Positions 23,821 to 33,705 are shown, counted from the first letter of the stretch. The stretch is DNA of 64,000 bases from Eubacteriales bacterium (GCA_030536515.1 JAUNPV010000006.1:1-64000), one strand, 5' to 3'. A program made the numbers and translations. The notes: a model not told the origin generated them from the letters alone.

Positions 23821-24369
23821 TTACAGCCCGCGGCGGCGGAGGATGGTGATTACCTTGGCCTCCACGGCGTTGAGATTGACGGGGCCGAAGTCCCGGCTGT
23901 CGGTGCATTGGGTGCGGTAGTCGCCCAGCAGGAACAGGGCGTCCTCGGGGACCCGGAGGGGATACTCATACCCTTCCTTGGCGTAGGTGGGGTACAGGAT
24001 TTCCCCGGACTGGGGGGTGCCGTTGACCAGCAGGGTTCCGGTATCGTCCATGGTCACCACGTCGGTGCCCCGGGCGATGATGCGGCCCAGCTGGGTCTTT
24101 CCCTCCTGGCGGAACAGGACCACGTCATTTTTGGCGTATTCCTTTTGCAGGCGGAAGCCGATGACCAAATCGCCGTCTTTCAGGGCGGGGAACATACTGT
24201 TGCCGCTGACCTGGGTGATGACGAACACCTGAGACAGGAGCAGCCACACCGCCAGGGCCAGGCCCAGAATGCGCAGAATCAGGGCCAGGGTGTCCCGGCT
24301 GTCCAGGGCTTTGTTCCGGCGGCGGGTGATGACCTGCTCGATGGTGAGGCGCTCAGGGTTTTTTTTCAT
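23821..24369 (-). CDS. Pilus-associated signal peptidase I-like protein lacking the usual lysine
   Basis: 182 residues; one N-terminal helix (about 29-51) and the S26 domain. The box B serine is present in SGNSMFPALKDGD. The box D region reads LGRIIARGTDVV, where the family normally has KR: the general-base lysine is replaced by Gly. The C-terminal box LLGDYRTQCTDSRDFG is intact. Pilus-locus SipA proteins of streptococci also carry catalytic substitutions and act as assembly chaperones (established for that family). A chaperone or altered-mechanism role is therefore possible here. It overlaps the upstream small gene by 17 bases. Confidence 0.82.
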   Translation of the reverse strand: MKKNPERLTIEQVITRRRNKALDSRDTLALILRILGLALAVWLLLSQVFVITQVSGNSMFPALKDGDLVIGFRLQKEYAKNDVVLFRQEGKTQLGRIIARGTDVVTMDDTGTLLVNGTPQSGEILYPTYAKEGYEYPLRVPEDALFLLGDYRTQCTDSRDFGPVNLNAVEAKVITILRRRGL

Positions 24370-24658
24370 GGTCGCACTCCTGTCTGGCCATGGCCTGCTC
24401 GCACATCCGCTTGGCCATCTGACGGGCCACGGTGTTGAGCCGGTCTTTCAGCAGGGCGTCGTACCGGGTCCGCTCGGCAGCCAGGGCGGCCTCGTACATG
24501 GCGTTCAGCTCGCCGATTTTCTTCCAGACATCCGCCTCGCTGACCCCGCCAAGGACAGCCCTGCGGAACCGGACCTTTTTCAGCCAGGAGAGGATTTTCT
24601 CCTGCTCACAGGAAAGCGGGACCACATCCTCCGCCTCAGACAAGGGAGCCTTTTTCAT
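24353..24658 (-). CDS. Small helical protein of the pilus operon
   Basis: 101 residues, cytoplasmic by sequence, mostly helical and charged (KILSWLKKVRFRRAVLGGVSE; MYEAALAAERTRYDALLKDR). ATG at 24658 follows GAGGGGG; the ORF begins inside the end of the pilin gene's intergenic space. It is coupled to the signal peptidase by a 17-base overlap. I recognise no family; DivIVA-like short coiled coils have similar composition. A role in locating or regulating assembly is speculation. Confidence 0.65.
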   Translation of the reverse strand: MKKAPLSEAEDVVPLSCEQEKILSWLKKVRFRRAVLGGVSEADVWKKIGELNAMYEAALAAERTRYDALLKDRLNTVARQMAKRMCEQAMARQECDHEKKP

Positions 24659-24669
24659 AGCATTCCCCC

Positions 24670-26319
24670 TCAATCCTCATACCCACGCCGCCGCCGCATA
24701 AGCACAAACCCAACGGCAACGATGCTGAGGATTAGAATGTAGGGCAGGGAGTCAAGGAAAATGCCGGTGTCGATTTCTACTTCCTTGTCGTTCGTAACGG
24801 TAATCGTAAATTCCGTGGCATCGTTACCGTCAGTTTCAACGGTGTATTCAAATCCATCGGCGAGAGGATAAATTGTGCCACCAACAGACATGGTGTAACC
24901 ATCAGCATTGGTTTCCTTAATTGTAAGAACTGCACCATCAGGAATCCCACTTAACTGAATTGTACCGTCGTCCTTCAAATTGAAGGTGGCTGTCTTTTTG
25001 TCTTCCGACAATGTTCCGCCTTCACCAACAGAGCCAATGGGCAAGGTACTGGTTACGGTAAAGCTGAATTCCTTATTCACATCACCCATATTGCCAGTGA
25101 CTTGCTTCTCGATGATTACATTTGTAACTTGGATGGTGTTGGTGATGGTAACAGTATCATTTCCATCTGTATCCGGTGCAACAGCCCCAATGGAGGAAGA
25201 ATAGTAGTCAGGAACATTCAATTCTGTTACAAAGTATGTAACGGACTCACCGGCATCATTTTTCAAGGGCAAATCGGCGAAAGTGTGTGTCCAGTTGTTG
25301 TTTGTTGCATCAATCGTGACAGGCTCGCCATATTCGACATCTGTGAAATTGGGAGATTCACCGGAGCGCTGCCAGAGCTGAACCTGGAGATTGCTGGGAC
25401 GCAGGGAAGCGAAACCTTCATCATTCCATACTTTGTTTACGGTTAGTGTCGTATTAAGAAGCTCATACGTATTAGTTACGGGCAAATCAGCTTGAGTCGC
25501 TTGAGAGAACAGAGGTGTCATGGTTGCGTATTTAGTCCAAATACTCTTATCACTTAGCCGTAGCTCCAAATTTTCGCCATCGCATACCACTGTTCCACCA
25601 TTTATAGGGTAGGAAACATTGGGATTCTGTTCAAGACTACAGTAGACAATAGGGGGCTGCCTATAGTTTTTTCCTAATTCTCGAATTTTAGATTCGAGTG
25701 TAGGCTTATATCTTTCCTCGATAGTATCTCTTGAAAAAACAACTAGTGTGGCTTTTGCTTGCACAACATAGATAAAATCGCCCTCACTCAGAGGAAATAC
25801 TGTGCTATTGTTAGCTGTATAATCCACTACGTTAGAAATGGTAAGATTGGCTTCCTGAATTGGAATCGTAGTATTGGCGTTTTGTCTTTCCACACACTCA
25901 TAACCGTCTACATTATTTTCATTATACTCGGTTATTGTATAGCTTCCGCCACTTACGCCCCACAGTGCCCATTTCCAAACGATCGTTCCATCTGACATTG
26001 TTTCTTGTGAAATGGTATTACTTTTGTTTAATGTAAATGTTGTGTTAGTAACATCATGTTTAACAGTTAAATAGAAATCACTCGGAACAAGTTCAGCCGG
26101 TAAGCCAATAAATGTTTTGCTTACTTCGATTTTTGTTTGGTCATTGCCGCCGTCTGCCTGCGGTGTACTACCAGTAGCTTTATCCCCTGGTAAACCAACA
26201 AACATATTTGTGCTTCCCTTGAATGTATCTACTGTATCCGCCAAGGCAGTCACGCCCAGAGACAGGACCATCAGCAGGGCCAACGTCAGGGTCAGGGCTT
26301 TTCTAAATAGATTTCTCAT
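24670..26319 (-). CDS. Large pilin/adhesin with Cna-B-type domains
   Basis: 549 residues: signal peptide ending VTALAD, then beta-rich domains. A Cna-B-like domain around TLTVNKVWNDEGFASLRPSN and a second pilin-type domain (VIIEKQVTGNMGDVNKEFSF) are clear. Sorting signal EIDTGIF, hydrophobic helix and RRRRGYED tail follow. The xDTG motif deviates from LPxTG and resembles the other pilin here (PDTG). Composition is AT-richer than the flanks. Likely a tip adhesin or second shaft subunit. GGGAGGGAGG precedes the ATG. Its order between the first gene and the signal peptidase fits a pilus operon. Confidence 0.83.
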   Translation of the reverse strand: MRNLFRKALTLTLALLMVLSLGVTALADTVDTFKGSTNMFVGLPGDKATGSTPQADGGNDQTKIEVSKTFIGLPAELVPSDFYLTVKHDVTNTTFTLNKSNTISQETMSDGTIVWKWALWGVSGGSYTITEYNENNVDGYECVERQNANTTIPIQEANLTISNVVDYTANNSTVFPLSEGDFIYVVQAKATLVVFSRDTIEERYKPTLESKIRELGKNYRQPPIVYCSLEQNPNVSYPINGGTVVCDGENLELRLSDKSIWTKYATMTPLFSQATQADLPVTNTYELLNTTLTVNKVWNDEGFASLRPSNLQVQLWQRSGESPNFTDVEYGEPVTIDATNNNWTHTFADLPLKNDAGESVTYFVTELNVPDYYSSSIGAVAPDTDGNDTVTITNTIQVTNVIIEKQVTGNMGDVNKEFSFTVTSTLPIGSVGEGGTLSEDKKTATFNLKDDGTIQLSGIPDGAVLTIKETNADGYTMSVGGTIYPLADGFEYTVETDGNDATEFTITVTNDKEVEIDTGIFLDSLPYILILSIVAVGFVLMRRRRGYED

Positions 26320-26343
26320 TTTACCTTCCTCCCTCCCCTGCGG

Positions 26344-27276
26344 TTACTGCACGGTGACGACGACCTGCCAGGACAGGCTCTGGGCGTTCTCGGGAATGGT
26401 GTAGACGTAGCTTGTGTCGGTGGCACCCTCTACGGTGGTCCACTCGCCGGTGGGGTTGCCCTCGGCGTCAATGGGGCAGTTCTGCCACTGGATGGACAGC
26501 TGCTCGCCGGCAAAGCCGGTCAGCGTGGCGGTCAGGGTGACCTGGGAGCCGACCACGCACTCGCCGCTGAGAGACAGGCTCACGCTGCGCTCAACGGCCC
26601 GGAGGGTCACGGACTGGGTCAGGGCGGTGTCCGCCTTCACAGGGGTCTCGGTCAGCTGGCCCTCCTCATTCACCGCATACCAGCCAACCTGGGAAAGCTC
26701 AGGGAAATCCTCCTGGGTCAGCACATAGCCCGCTTCCTTCTCCACAGTGGCAATCACCTCGCCCGCCTGGTTCTGCCAGGTGACGGTGATGCCGGTCTTG
26801 GGGTCGGTGGCCTGGGTGGGGTCCGTGGCCTCGGTCACCGGGGTGGTGTCCTCAGGCTTGGTGGGGTCCGTGGGAGCCTCAGTGGTGGGGACGGCAGGGA
26901 CCTCGGTGGTGGGCTCGGTGGGGCCCTCCGTCTTGACAGGCTCCGTGGGAGCCTGGGTGGGCTGCTCGTCCCCCTCGGTCTTGGCGGGGACGGTGCCATC
27001 CGGGGCCGTGGTGGGGTTAGTGGGTCCAGCGGACTGGGCGGGAGCCGGAGCGGTGGTCTCGGTGGTGCTCTCCACCACAACAGGCTCGGACTTGACCTCG
27101 CCGTGGCAGGTGCACAGGCAGCCCTCCACCGTGCACTGGGCACCCGGGCAGGTGTCCAGGCTGCAGGCGGGAACCTCCTCCGCACGGGCGGTCATGGGAA
27201 GCAGCGAGCCAATCAGGCAGGCGCAAACCACGCCGACTGCCAGGACTCTGAACCTTCTGTTTTTCATCTGTTTCAT
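26344..27276 (-). CDS. Secreted Thr/Pro-rich stalk protein, first gene of the pilus operon
   Basis: 310 residues. A signal peptide (residues 5-32) is followed by a Cys-rich head with CSLDTCPGAQCTVEGCLCTCH (seven cysteines), then about 100 residues of TEP/PTE-type repeats and a C-terminal Ig-like domain (SVSLSLSGECVVGSQVTLTA... ending WQVVVTVQ). No LPxTG signal is visible, so release or non-covalent wall binding is possible. The start at 27276 follows GGGAG; a second ATG lies three codons later. As first gene after the operon promoter it may be a tip or accessory component (inference). Confidence 0.7.
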   Translation of the reverse strand: MKQMKNRRFRVLAVGVVCACLIGSLLPMTARAEEVPACSLDTCPGAQCTVEGCLCTCHGEVKSEPVVVESTTETTAPAPAQSAGPTNPTTAPDGTVPAKTEGDEQPTQAPTEPVKTEGPTEPTTEVPAVPTTEAPTDPTKPEDTTPVTEATDPTQATDPKTGITVTWQNQAGEVIATVEKEAGYVLTQEDFPELSQVGWYAVNEEGQLTETPVKADTALTQSVTLRAVERSVSLSLSGECVVGSQVTLTATLTGFAGEQLSIQWQNCPIDAEGNPTGEWTTVEGATDTSYVYTIPENAQSLSWQVVVTVQ

Positions 27277-27487
27277 TTTAATCGCACTCCCTTTGCTGTT
27301 CATTGGGTATGACGGGCCCGGGGGCTACGTCAGTTGGTCGTTTTTCAGGAACGGGTCTCCGCCGGGGACCTGACGATGGGGCTATGATAGCACTTTTGAA
27401 GCGAGAAAAGCGTCGAATCCGGGAGGTTTTCTCCCAAACTGCGAATCCACCGTCATTTTACACGAAATTCGGTTTTCAAAAATGTGT

Positions 27488-28379
<892 letters not shown>

Positions 28380-28424
28380 TTATTTTACCGGGATTCCGGG
28401 TCAAACGCAACAAAAGGGACAAAA

Positions 28425-28453
28425 GCAGACAGCCGACGGAAGCGGCTGTCTGC
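28425..28453. terminator. Bidirectional terminator
   Basis: 11-bp perfect stem GCAGACAGCCG/CGGCTGTCTGC with a 7-base loop, then TTTTTGG (plus) or TTTTG (minus). It ends the blaI-blaR1 unit. Confidence 0.8.
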
Positions 28454-28460
28454 TTTTTGG

Positions 28461-30185
28461 CTATTTTTCGATGGCGTAGGAGAATACCCGCCAGCCCTCC
28501 GGCTCCTTGATGAGCTCCAGCGTCAGGTAGGTGTAGCTGTCCTCGCCGTATTCCCTGGCTCTGAATTCCACGGACACCGTGACTATGGTCATGTCCTCCG
28601 GGGGCGCCAGATAATACGGCACGCCCTTGACCTCGTGGATTTCCAGGAAGCCTGCGTCCTCGTAGGTTTCCTCGAAGGAATCGGAGGAAAGGCGGGAACG
28701 GCAGGCCTTGACCGTGTCCTTGTCCCCGGTGAACAGGGCGTTGGTGAAGGTTTGGGCCAGCTGGGTGATTTGCTGGGTCTCGTCCTGGAGCAGGCGGTAG
28801 TCCCGGACCTTCCAGCCACTTTCCTCCCGGATGAGACTGATCAGGAGGCGGATATCCGGGTCATTCATCCCGTAAAGGGCGGTGATGGTGCTCCCATTGG
28901 GGACAGTCTCGTTGTAAACGGAAACTTCATCTGTCTCCAGGAGGCCGATATCGCCGTCCTGGGGCACATAGGCCAGGCTCGCAATGGAGCCGGGTTCCAG
29001 CTGAGGCACGGGGCAGGGCTGTGTATTTCCCGCATAGTCCTCGCAAAGGAAGGGCTCAATGGGTTTTGACTGGGAAAACAGATAGGCATTGGCAAAATCA
29101 CCGACGATGTTTCCGATTTCACGGAACTGCCCCTCGGTGGAGTCAGGGGCGCCGACAACCTCCGTGGCCTGAACGCCTACGGGGTCGGTGGGGGCCTCCT
29201 CCACCTCCGACTCTCCCACGGACAGGCCGAAGGCAGCGCCCAGGAGTGCGGCGGAAAGCAGGACAACAATCAGCACCGTCAGGCCGCTGCGCTTTCTTGC
29301 CCGGGTCATAATATTCTGAAACCGCTTTTTCATCACGGCCTTGTCTCCGAAAAACTGGGTGGACAGGGTGGTGGAGCGGCCGTGGCGGCGGCAGAGGGTG
29401 GAAAGGAGGGTCTCAGTGTAGGCCTTCCGGGTCTCGAACACCGTGCCCTTCACCACCCGCTCGTCGCAGGAAAGCTCCATGTCCACCACGGCCTGCCTCT
29501 GCATCAGATAGACGATGGGGTTGAACCAGTGCAGGGCGTTGGCGGCCACAAACAGGAGCTTGGCGAACATATCGTGGCGTTTGAGATGAATCAGCTCGTG
29601 CTTGAGCACGAAGTACAGCTCCATGGGCTGGTATTCCATGTCCGGCATCACCAGAATGGGCCGGAAAAAGCCGATGACCATGGGGCTGCCGGCGGTGATG
29701 TCCCGGAGGACGGGCATCCTGCGGCGGATGTGCAGCTCCTGGGAGATGGCACGAATCTGCTGCAAAACCGACACGTCCGTCACCCGCTGGCCGTGGCGCA
29801 GGAGGGTCCGGCGGTAGTGGGCATAGGACAGGAGGTGGGCCAGCAGGAACAGCGCCGCCCCCGCCAGCCACACCGCCGCCAGAATGTCCAGGGGCGACAG
29901 GGATTGTGCCGCCGCAGTTTGGGTCAGCTCCGGGGCCGCGGCCATGGCCGTCACCGGGGAGGCCACAGGCCGGGCCAGCTGGGCGGGCACATCCAGGACC
30001 AGCTGCCGCTGGGGCAGCGTCAGCTTGAAGGGCAGCAGCAGCCGCAGAGCCAGGGCAATCCAGATACCGTACTTCCACTTGGCCGCATACCGCCGGTTCA
30101 GCACCTGGGAGGTCAGCAGCAAAAGCAGCCCAATGACGCCGGTGGAAAGGGAAATTTCCAGAGCGGTCAAAAACAGCGTCTTCAT
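28461..30185 (-). CDS. BlaR1/MecR1-type M56 metallopeptidase sensor
   Basis: 574 residues. Membrane helices at about 5-27, 37-55 and 103-122 flank a cytoplasmic gluzincin domain with HELIH at 196-200 and LSCDERV further on. A helix at about 290-310 leads to a C-terminal extracellular domain of about 260 residues. That domain is not a penicillin-binding domain; it is NTF2/lipoprotein-like with two similar blocks, so the ligand is probably not a beta-lactam. By family analogy, ligand binding triggers cleavage of the BlaI repressor encoded just upstream. The start overlaps blaI by four bases (ATGA). Confidence 0.88.
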   Translation of the reverse strand: MKTLFLTALEISLSTGVIGLLLLLTSQVLNRRYAAKWKYGIWIALALRLLLPFKLTLPQRQLVLDVPAQLARPVASPVTAMAAAPELTQTAAAQSLSPLDILAAVWLAGAALFLLAHLLSYAHYRRTLLRHGQRVTDVSVLQQIRAISQELHIRRRMPVLRDITAGSPMVIGFFRPILVMPDMEYQPMELYFVLKHELIHLKRHDMFAKLLFVAANALHWFNPIVYLMQRQAVVDMELSCDERVVKGTVFETRKAYTETLLSTLCRRHGRSTTLSTQFFGDKAVMKKRFQNIMTRARKRSGLTVLIVVLLSAALLGAAFGLSVGESEVEEAPTDPVGVQATEVVGAPDSTEGQFREIGNIVGDFANAYLFSQSKPIEPFLCEDYAGNTQPCPVPQLEPGSIASLAYVPQDGDIGLLETDEVSVYNETVPNGSTITALYGMNDPDIRLLISLIREESGWKVRDYRLLQDETQQITQLAQTFTNALFTGDKDTVKACRSRLSSDSFEETYEDAGFLEIHEVKGVPYYLAPPEDMTIVTVSVEFRAREYGEDSYTYLTLELIKEPEGWRVFSYAIEK

Positions 30186-30568
30186 CGGTTCTCCTCCTCC
30201 AATTCGTCCAGGAATTTCCGCAGCTCGGCCACGTCGGAGTCATGGATGGCCCTGCCCGAATAGAGGGTGGCCACCATGTTTTGCAGGGAGTTGCCGTAGA
30301 GCCGCTCCAAAAAGCTCTTTCCCTCCCGGGTTTTGAAGTCGCCCTCGGAAACCGCCGGGGCATAGAGGTTGACACCGGTCTCCCGGCCGCAGGTGAGAAA
30401 GCCCTTGTCGCAGAGCCGGGACAGAGAGGTCATCAAGGTGGACAGGGCCCACCGGCGGGTGGCGGGCAGGTGCTTGAGGATATAATTGGAGGTGACGGGC
30501 GGCTGGGCGTTCCAGACCACCTGCATAATCTCCAGCTCCGCCTCCCCCAGCTTCTTTTTGTTTTCCAT
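30182..30568 (-). CDS. BlaI/MecI/CopY-family repressor
   Basis: 128 residues; winged-helix N-terminus (LGEAELEIMQVVWNAQPPVTS, TRRWALSTLMTSLSRLCDKG) and a C-terminal dimerisation helix. It binds dyad operators as a dimer and is inactivated by the M56 partner. The promoter upstream has two dyads centred on its -10 and +1 regions, so autoregulation of the blaI-blaR1 unit is very likely. GGAGACAACCC precedes ATG. No beta-lactamase is adjacent; other targets cannot be read from the window. Confidence 0.92.
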   Translation of the reverse strand: MENKKKLGEAELEIMQVVWNAQPPVTSNYILKHLPATRRWALSTLMTSLSRLCDKGFLTCGRETGVNLYAPAVSEGDFKTREGKSFLERLYGNSLQNMVATLYSGRAIHDSDVAELRKFLDELEEENR

Positions 30569-30583
30569 GGGTTGTCTCCTTTC

Positions 30584-30633
30584 GTTATACGGTTGTATAA
30601 CAGTATTATACAGCTGTATAATGGTTTTGTCAA
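30584..30633 (-). promoter_or_regulatory. blaI promoter with two operator dyads
   Basis: TTGACA (30628-30633), a 17-base spacer and TATAAT (30605-30610) on the minus strand. ATTATACAGCTGTATAAT (30605-30622) is a perfect 18-bp palindrome covering the -10; GTTATACGGTTGTATAAC (30584-30601) is a near-palindrome over the start region. Confidence 0.85.
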
Positions 30634-30658
30634 GGATAATTTTTCCACCGCACCAAAT

Positions 30659-30868
30659 ACCTTCCCCCGGGGGGAAGGTGCCCCAGTGCGCACACTGGGG
30701 CGGATGAGGAATGCGGGAGATAATCTTACCTGTTGTATCGGTTCGTGCCTACTGGCAGGTATCATTTACCGTTCAGCAGGCACGGACGTTTCTATCATCC
30801 AAGGTTGCCGCCCGCATTCCTCATCCGTCACGGCTTACGCCGTGCCACCTTCCCCCCGGGGGAAGGTT
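30659..30868. repeat. Palindromic repeat, family B
   Basis: Ends CCTTCCCCCGGGGGGAAGG and CCTTCCCCCCGGGGGAAGG. GCGGATGAGGAATGCGG pairs with CCGCATTCCTCATCCG around a variable centre of about 90 bases. Confidence 0.8.
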
Positions 30869-30872
30869 TTGG

Positions 30873-30914
30873 GGAACGGATTGCCACACCAGCCTGCGGG
30901 CTGGTTCGCAATGA
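30873..30914. repeat. Right half of a family A repeat
   Basis: GGAACGGATTGCCACACCAGC...GCTGGTTCGCAATGACA without its left partner, joined directly to a family B element. Confidence 0.7.
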
Positions 30915-30939
30915 CAATTTGTAGGTTTCGCCGTTCCGC

Positions 30940-31148
30940 CCTGTAGGGGAGGGTCACTGACCCTCCCGTCGGCCTCCGGCGAGGAGGCCGCAACCGGCTT
31001 TCCTTATCGGAAAGTCGGTTCTTCATCGAAAATGTCGGAACGGCACGTCCGGGAGGCCGTGCCCTACGGGTGCATGAACGTGACCAGGGATATGTCATTT
31101 TGAATCAGTCCCGACGGCGTTCCCCAAACCTTCCCCCCCGGGCGAAGG
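30940..31148. repeat. Family C repeat remnants plus a family B end
   Basis: GTAGGGGAGGGTCACTGACCCTCCCG at the left, GGCACGTCCGGGAGGCCGTGCCCTACGGG near 31050-31080, and CCTTCCCCCCCGGGCGAAGG at 31129-31148. No gene is visible here. Confidence 0.6.
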
Positions 31149-31195
31149 CTTTTTGTTGGCCGGGTGCAAAATTCACAAATGGTGGAAACAAACGA

Positions 31196-31224
31196 TTGAC
31201 ATTTGTTGTGAACTTCACTATAAT
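31196..31224 (+). promoter_or_regulatory. Promoter of the cytidylate-kinase-like gene
   Basis: Perfect consensus: TTGACA (31196-31201), a 17-base spacer and TATAAT (31219-31224). Confidence 0.9.
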
Positions 31225-31267
31225 ATAAATACAGAGAAGCGAAGGTTTCTCAAGAGGAGGTACATAT

Positions 31268-31882
31268 ATGGAAAAGAAAATCATCACCATCAGCCGTGAG
31301 TTTGGTTCCGGCGGACGTACTGTGGGACGCATGGTGGCCGAGAGACTGGGAATTCCCTTCTATGATAAGGAGCTGGTGGAGCAGGTCGCTCTGGAATCCG
31401 GCTTTGCCTCGAAATTTGTGGAAGAAAACGGCGAGCACTCCCCTGGTAGCAGTCTGTTTTCCTACGCTTTCGCCTCTCAGGGGGTCCCGGGGGTCATGAA
31501 CGGGCTGTCCACCGCCGACTTCCTGTGGAACATCCAGTGCAGCGTGATTTTGCAGCTGGCCGAGAAGGGCCCCTGCGTCATCGTGGGCCGGAACGCCGAC
31601 TATATTCTCAAGGACCGGCCGGACGCTCTCCATGTGTATGTGTTCGCCGACGAGCCCTTCCGGGCCGAGCGGATTGTGCGGCTGTACGGCGAGTCCGAAA
31701 AGAGCCCGGAGACCCGGCTCCGTGAGAAGGATAAGCGCCGCCGCCTGAACTACCAGCACTACACCGGCCGCACCTGGGGCCAGGCCCAGAACTACGACAT
31801 CTGCCTGGACACCGGCGTGCTGGGCGTGGAGCAGTGCGTGGACATCGTCTGCGGCATCGTGGAGAAGTCGAAGGAGAAATAA
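31268..31882 (+). CDS. Cytidylate kinase-like family protein
   Basis: 204-residue P-loop kinase; it opens with IITISREFGSGGRTVGRMVAERLGIPFYDKEL, the P-loop and NMP-binding start of the Cmk-like (AAA_26) family, and has VIVGRNADYIL in the middle and RREKDKRR-like LID residues (LREKDKRRRLNYQHYTG). These proteins resemble but are distinct from Cmk, and the substrate is uncertain. GAGGAGG precedes ATG. It has a perfect-consensus promoter and a strong terminator, so it is a single-gene unit that is probably well expressed. Confidence 0.88.
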   Translation: MEKKIITISREFGSGGRTVGRMVAERLGIPFYDKELVEQVALESGFASKFVEENGEHSPGSSLFSYAFASQGVPGVMNGLSTADFLWNIQCSVILQLAEKGPCVIVGRNADYILKDRPDALHVYVFADEPFRAERIVRLYGESEKSPETRLREKDKRRRLNYQHYTGRTWGQAQNYDICLDTGVLGVEQCVDIVCGIVEKSKEK

Positions 31883-31891
31883 CCGGCAGAA

Positions 31892-31929
31892 AACGCCCTG
31901 TACCGCCATGGTACAGGGCGTTATTTTTG
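31892..31929 (+). terminator. Terminator of the cytidylate-kinase-like gene
   Basis: 13-bp perfect stem AACGCCCTGTACC/GGTACAGGGCGTT then TTATTTTT. Confidence 0.9.
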
Positions 31930-31951
31930 CCTTCCCCGGAATTAAAAAAAT

Positions 31952-32099
31952 TGTCATTGCGAGCCAGCCCGCAGGCTGGTGTGGCAATCCGCATTCCCTC
32001 TGGCTGGCCTTTGGGCCAGCCAGTTCATTTTTCCTCTGGAAAAATGAAAAAGAGGACGGATTGCCACAACCAGTCTGAGGACTGGTTTCGCAATGACAG
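31952..32099. repeat. Palindromic repeat, family A
   Basis: 148-bp copy, TGTCATTGCGAGCCAGC to TTTCGCAATGACA, with GGCAATCCG/CGGATTGCC arms and an inner TTCATTTTTCCTCTGGAAAA segment. It is followed by short family C pieces at 32125-32225 (GTAGGG...CCCTACGG; GGGACAGCCC.GGGCTGTCCC). Confidence 0.8.
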
Positions 32100-32229
32100 T
32101 CTATCGTCTTAGGCGTTGCAGCCCGTAGGGTGCGGCATCCTTGACGCACCGCTCTGAGCGGCACGTCCGGGAGGCCGTGCCCTACGGCCTGTAGGGACAG
32201 CCCTTGGGGCTGTCCCCACCCATGGATGG

Positions 32230-33705
32230 TCAGTCCATGGGGAACTGGCTGGTGGGTTTGAAATCCAGGTTCATGGGCTTATAGCCGTCGAGGATGGCCT
32301 TTGCCTCGGCATCGGTCAGGGGGGATTTCTTGCCGTCGGCGGTTTGGGACCAGCCGGCGGGGGCCTCGTCGTGGTATTCAACCAGGTCCGTCAGCTTGTA
32401 CGCCCCGTTATCCAGCTTGAAGAAAGCATACTGCCGGCACTTGCCGTAGGAGGCCTCCTCCACCAGGGTGCTGTCCTCGGCAATCCAGAATTTGCTTTCG
32501 ATTTCCTCCATAAAGGGGGCCTGGCTCAGAGTCCGGGTCTGTACAACCAGAGACGTTTCCTTTCCGTTGTAGGTCACAATATCGCTGATGCCTCCAAAAA
32601 TATCCGTCAGAATCAGCTCATCCAGGCCGTCGCCGTTCAGGTCTGCCAGGGCATAGGTCTTGTCGGTGTTCATATACTGGGCATTGTTCTTAAAGATATA
32701 CGAATAATCGGAGACGCGGTAGCTCTCTGCATACCCGGCTTCCAGTTCCTCCATCAGGTCCCAGTAATCCTGTTCTGCCTTTTCCAGGACACCTTCATCC
32801 ACCCTTCCGGGCTGGATGGTGAAGTCGAAGCACTCGGCCCTGGCCTCCAGCTCTTTTCTCCGTTTGGCGGAATCCACAGGTAGATTTTCTTCCCCAAAGA
32901 GGCGGACGCGGATAAAATAGTCGTCTAAATCAGCGAACATGAAGGTATCGTCGGAATAGTTGGCCATCAGCAGCTCCACCCCATCGGTGGTGGTGTAGGT
33001 CCAGTCGTCAAAGCTGTCCAAATCAGATACCGTATCCGAGGAAAAGTCAAAGGAGTCCTTCCGAATCACATCGTAGTTCAGCATATCTCCCACTTCCTGG
33101 CCGGGGAATGTGACGCCGCCCCGGAAGCCAAAGCTCCCGTTGGCACGGCAGCCGCCTGCCTGCAAGTCAAATACCGCCGCTGTGCCCTCCTTCTGAATGC
33201 CCTTGATGCCGGTGGCTTCAAAAATTTTGGAGGCATCCAGAATGTTCCAGCTCTTTCCGATGGGGTTCAGCTTGTACTTCTTGCAGATTTCGTCTACCTT
33301 GTCCATCTCCTCCTGGGTCTTGCAGTTGTAGGCTGCATAGGCCTCGGGGACCTCAAAGTGGTGGTAGCTGTAATAGGCATAGTCCACATCCAGGTTTTTC
33401 TTAAACTCAGACCATTCCAGATTTGCCTTGTAGCCGGGGCTGTTTTTGTAGCCCTGGAGGGAGAGGATGCTCACGTTCATGGCAGGCTCCCCCGGAAGCT
33501 CATAGGTGCGTTCTCCCATTTTCAAATCCTTCATGGTGTAGACAATGGCGCAGCCCATCATCGTCAGCGCCGCCGCGGCCACCAGCACCGCCACCTTCCA
33601 CGTGGGCCGCCGCCGGGCGGGGGCGGCCTCCCTGTGCCGCTGGGCCTCCATCACATACTGGGGCCGGGCGGATTCCATCAGGTCCATCAAATCGTTTGCA
33701 TTCAT
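32230..33705 (-). CDS. Membrane-anchored sensor/anti-sigma factor 1
   Basis: 491 residues. A short cytoplasmic N-terminus (residues 1-35, basic RRRPTWK) precedes one membrane helix (36-57, including MMGC), then a long extracellular domain. The latter carries GYKNSPGYKANLEWSEF, several Tyr/Asp-rich blocks, and a calcium-loop-like DLNGDGLDELI near residue 355. It ends with an ADAKAILDGYKPM-type segment shared with the paralogues. The start overlaps the ECF sigma stop by four bases (ATGA), the usual sign of an anti-sigma partner. The cytoplasmic part is too short for a zinc-finger anti-sigma domain, so the binding mode is unclear. I recognise no named family. Confidence 0.7.
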   Translation of the reverse strand: MNANDLMDLMESARPQYVMEAQRHREAAPARRRPTWKVAVLVAAAALTMMGCAIVYTMKDLKMGERTYELPGEPAMNVSILSLQGYKNSPGYKANLEWSEFKKNLDVDYAYYSYHHFEVPEAYAAYNCKTQEEMDKVDEICKKYKLNPIGKSWNILDASKIFEATGIKGIQKEGTAAVFDLQAGGCRANGSFGFRGGVTFPGQEVGDMLNYDVIRKDSFDFSSDTVSDLDSFDDWTYTTTDGVELLMANYSDDTFMFADLDDYFIRVRLFGEENLPVDSAKRRKELEARAECFDFTIQPGRVDEGVLEKAEQDYWDLMEELEAGYAESYRVSDYSYIFKNNAQYMNTDKTYALADLNGDGLDELILTDIFGGISDIVTYNGKETSLVVQTRTLSQAPFMEEIESKFWIAEDSTLVEEASYGKCRQYAFFKLDNGAYKLTDLVEYHDEAPAGWSQTADGKKSPLTDAEAKAILDGYKPMNLDFKPTSQFPMD

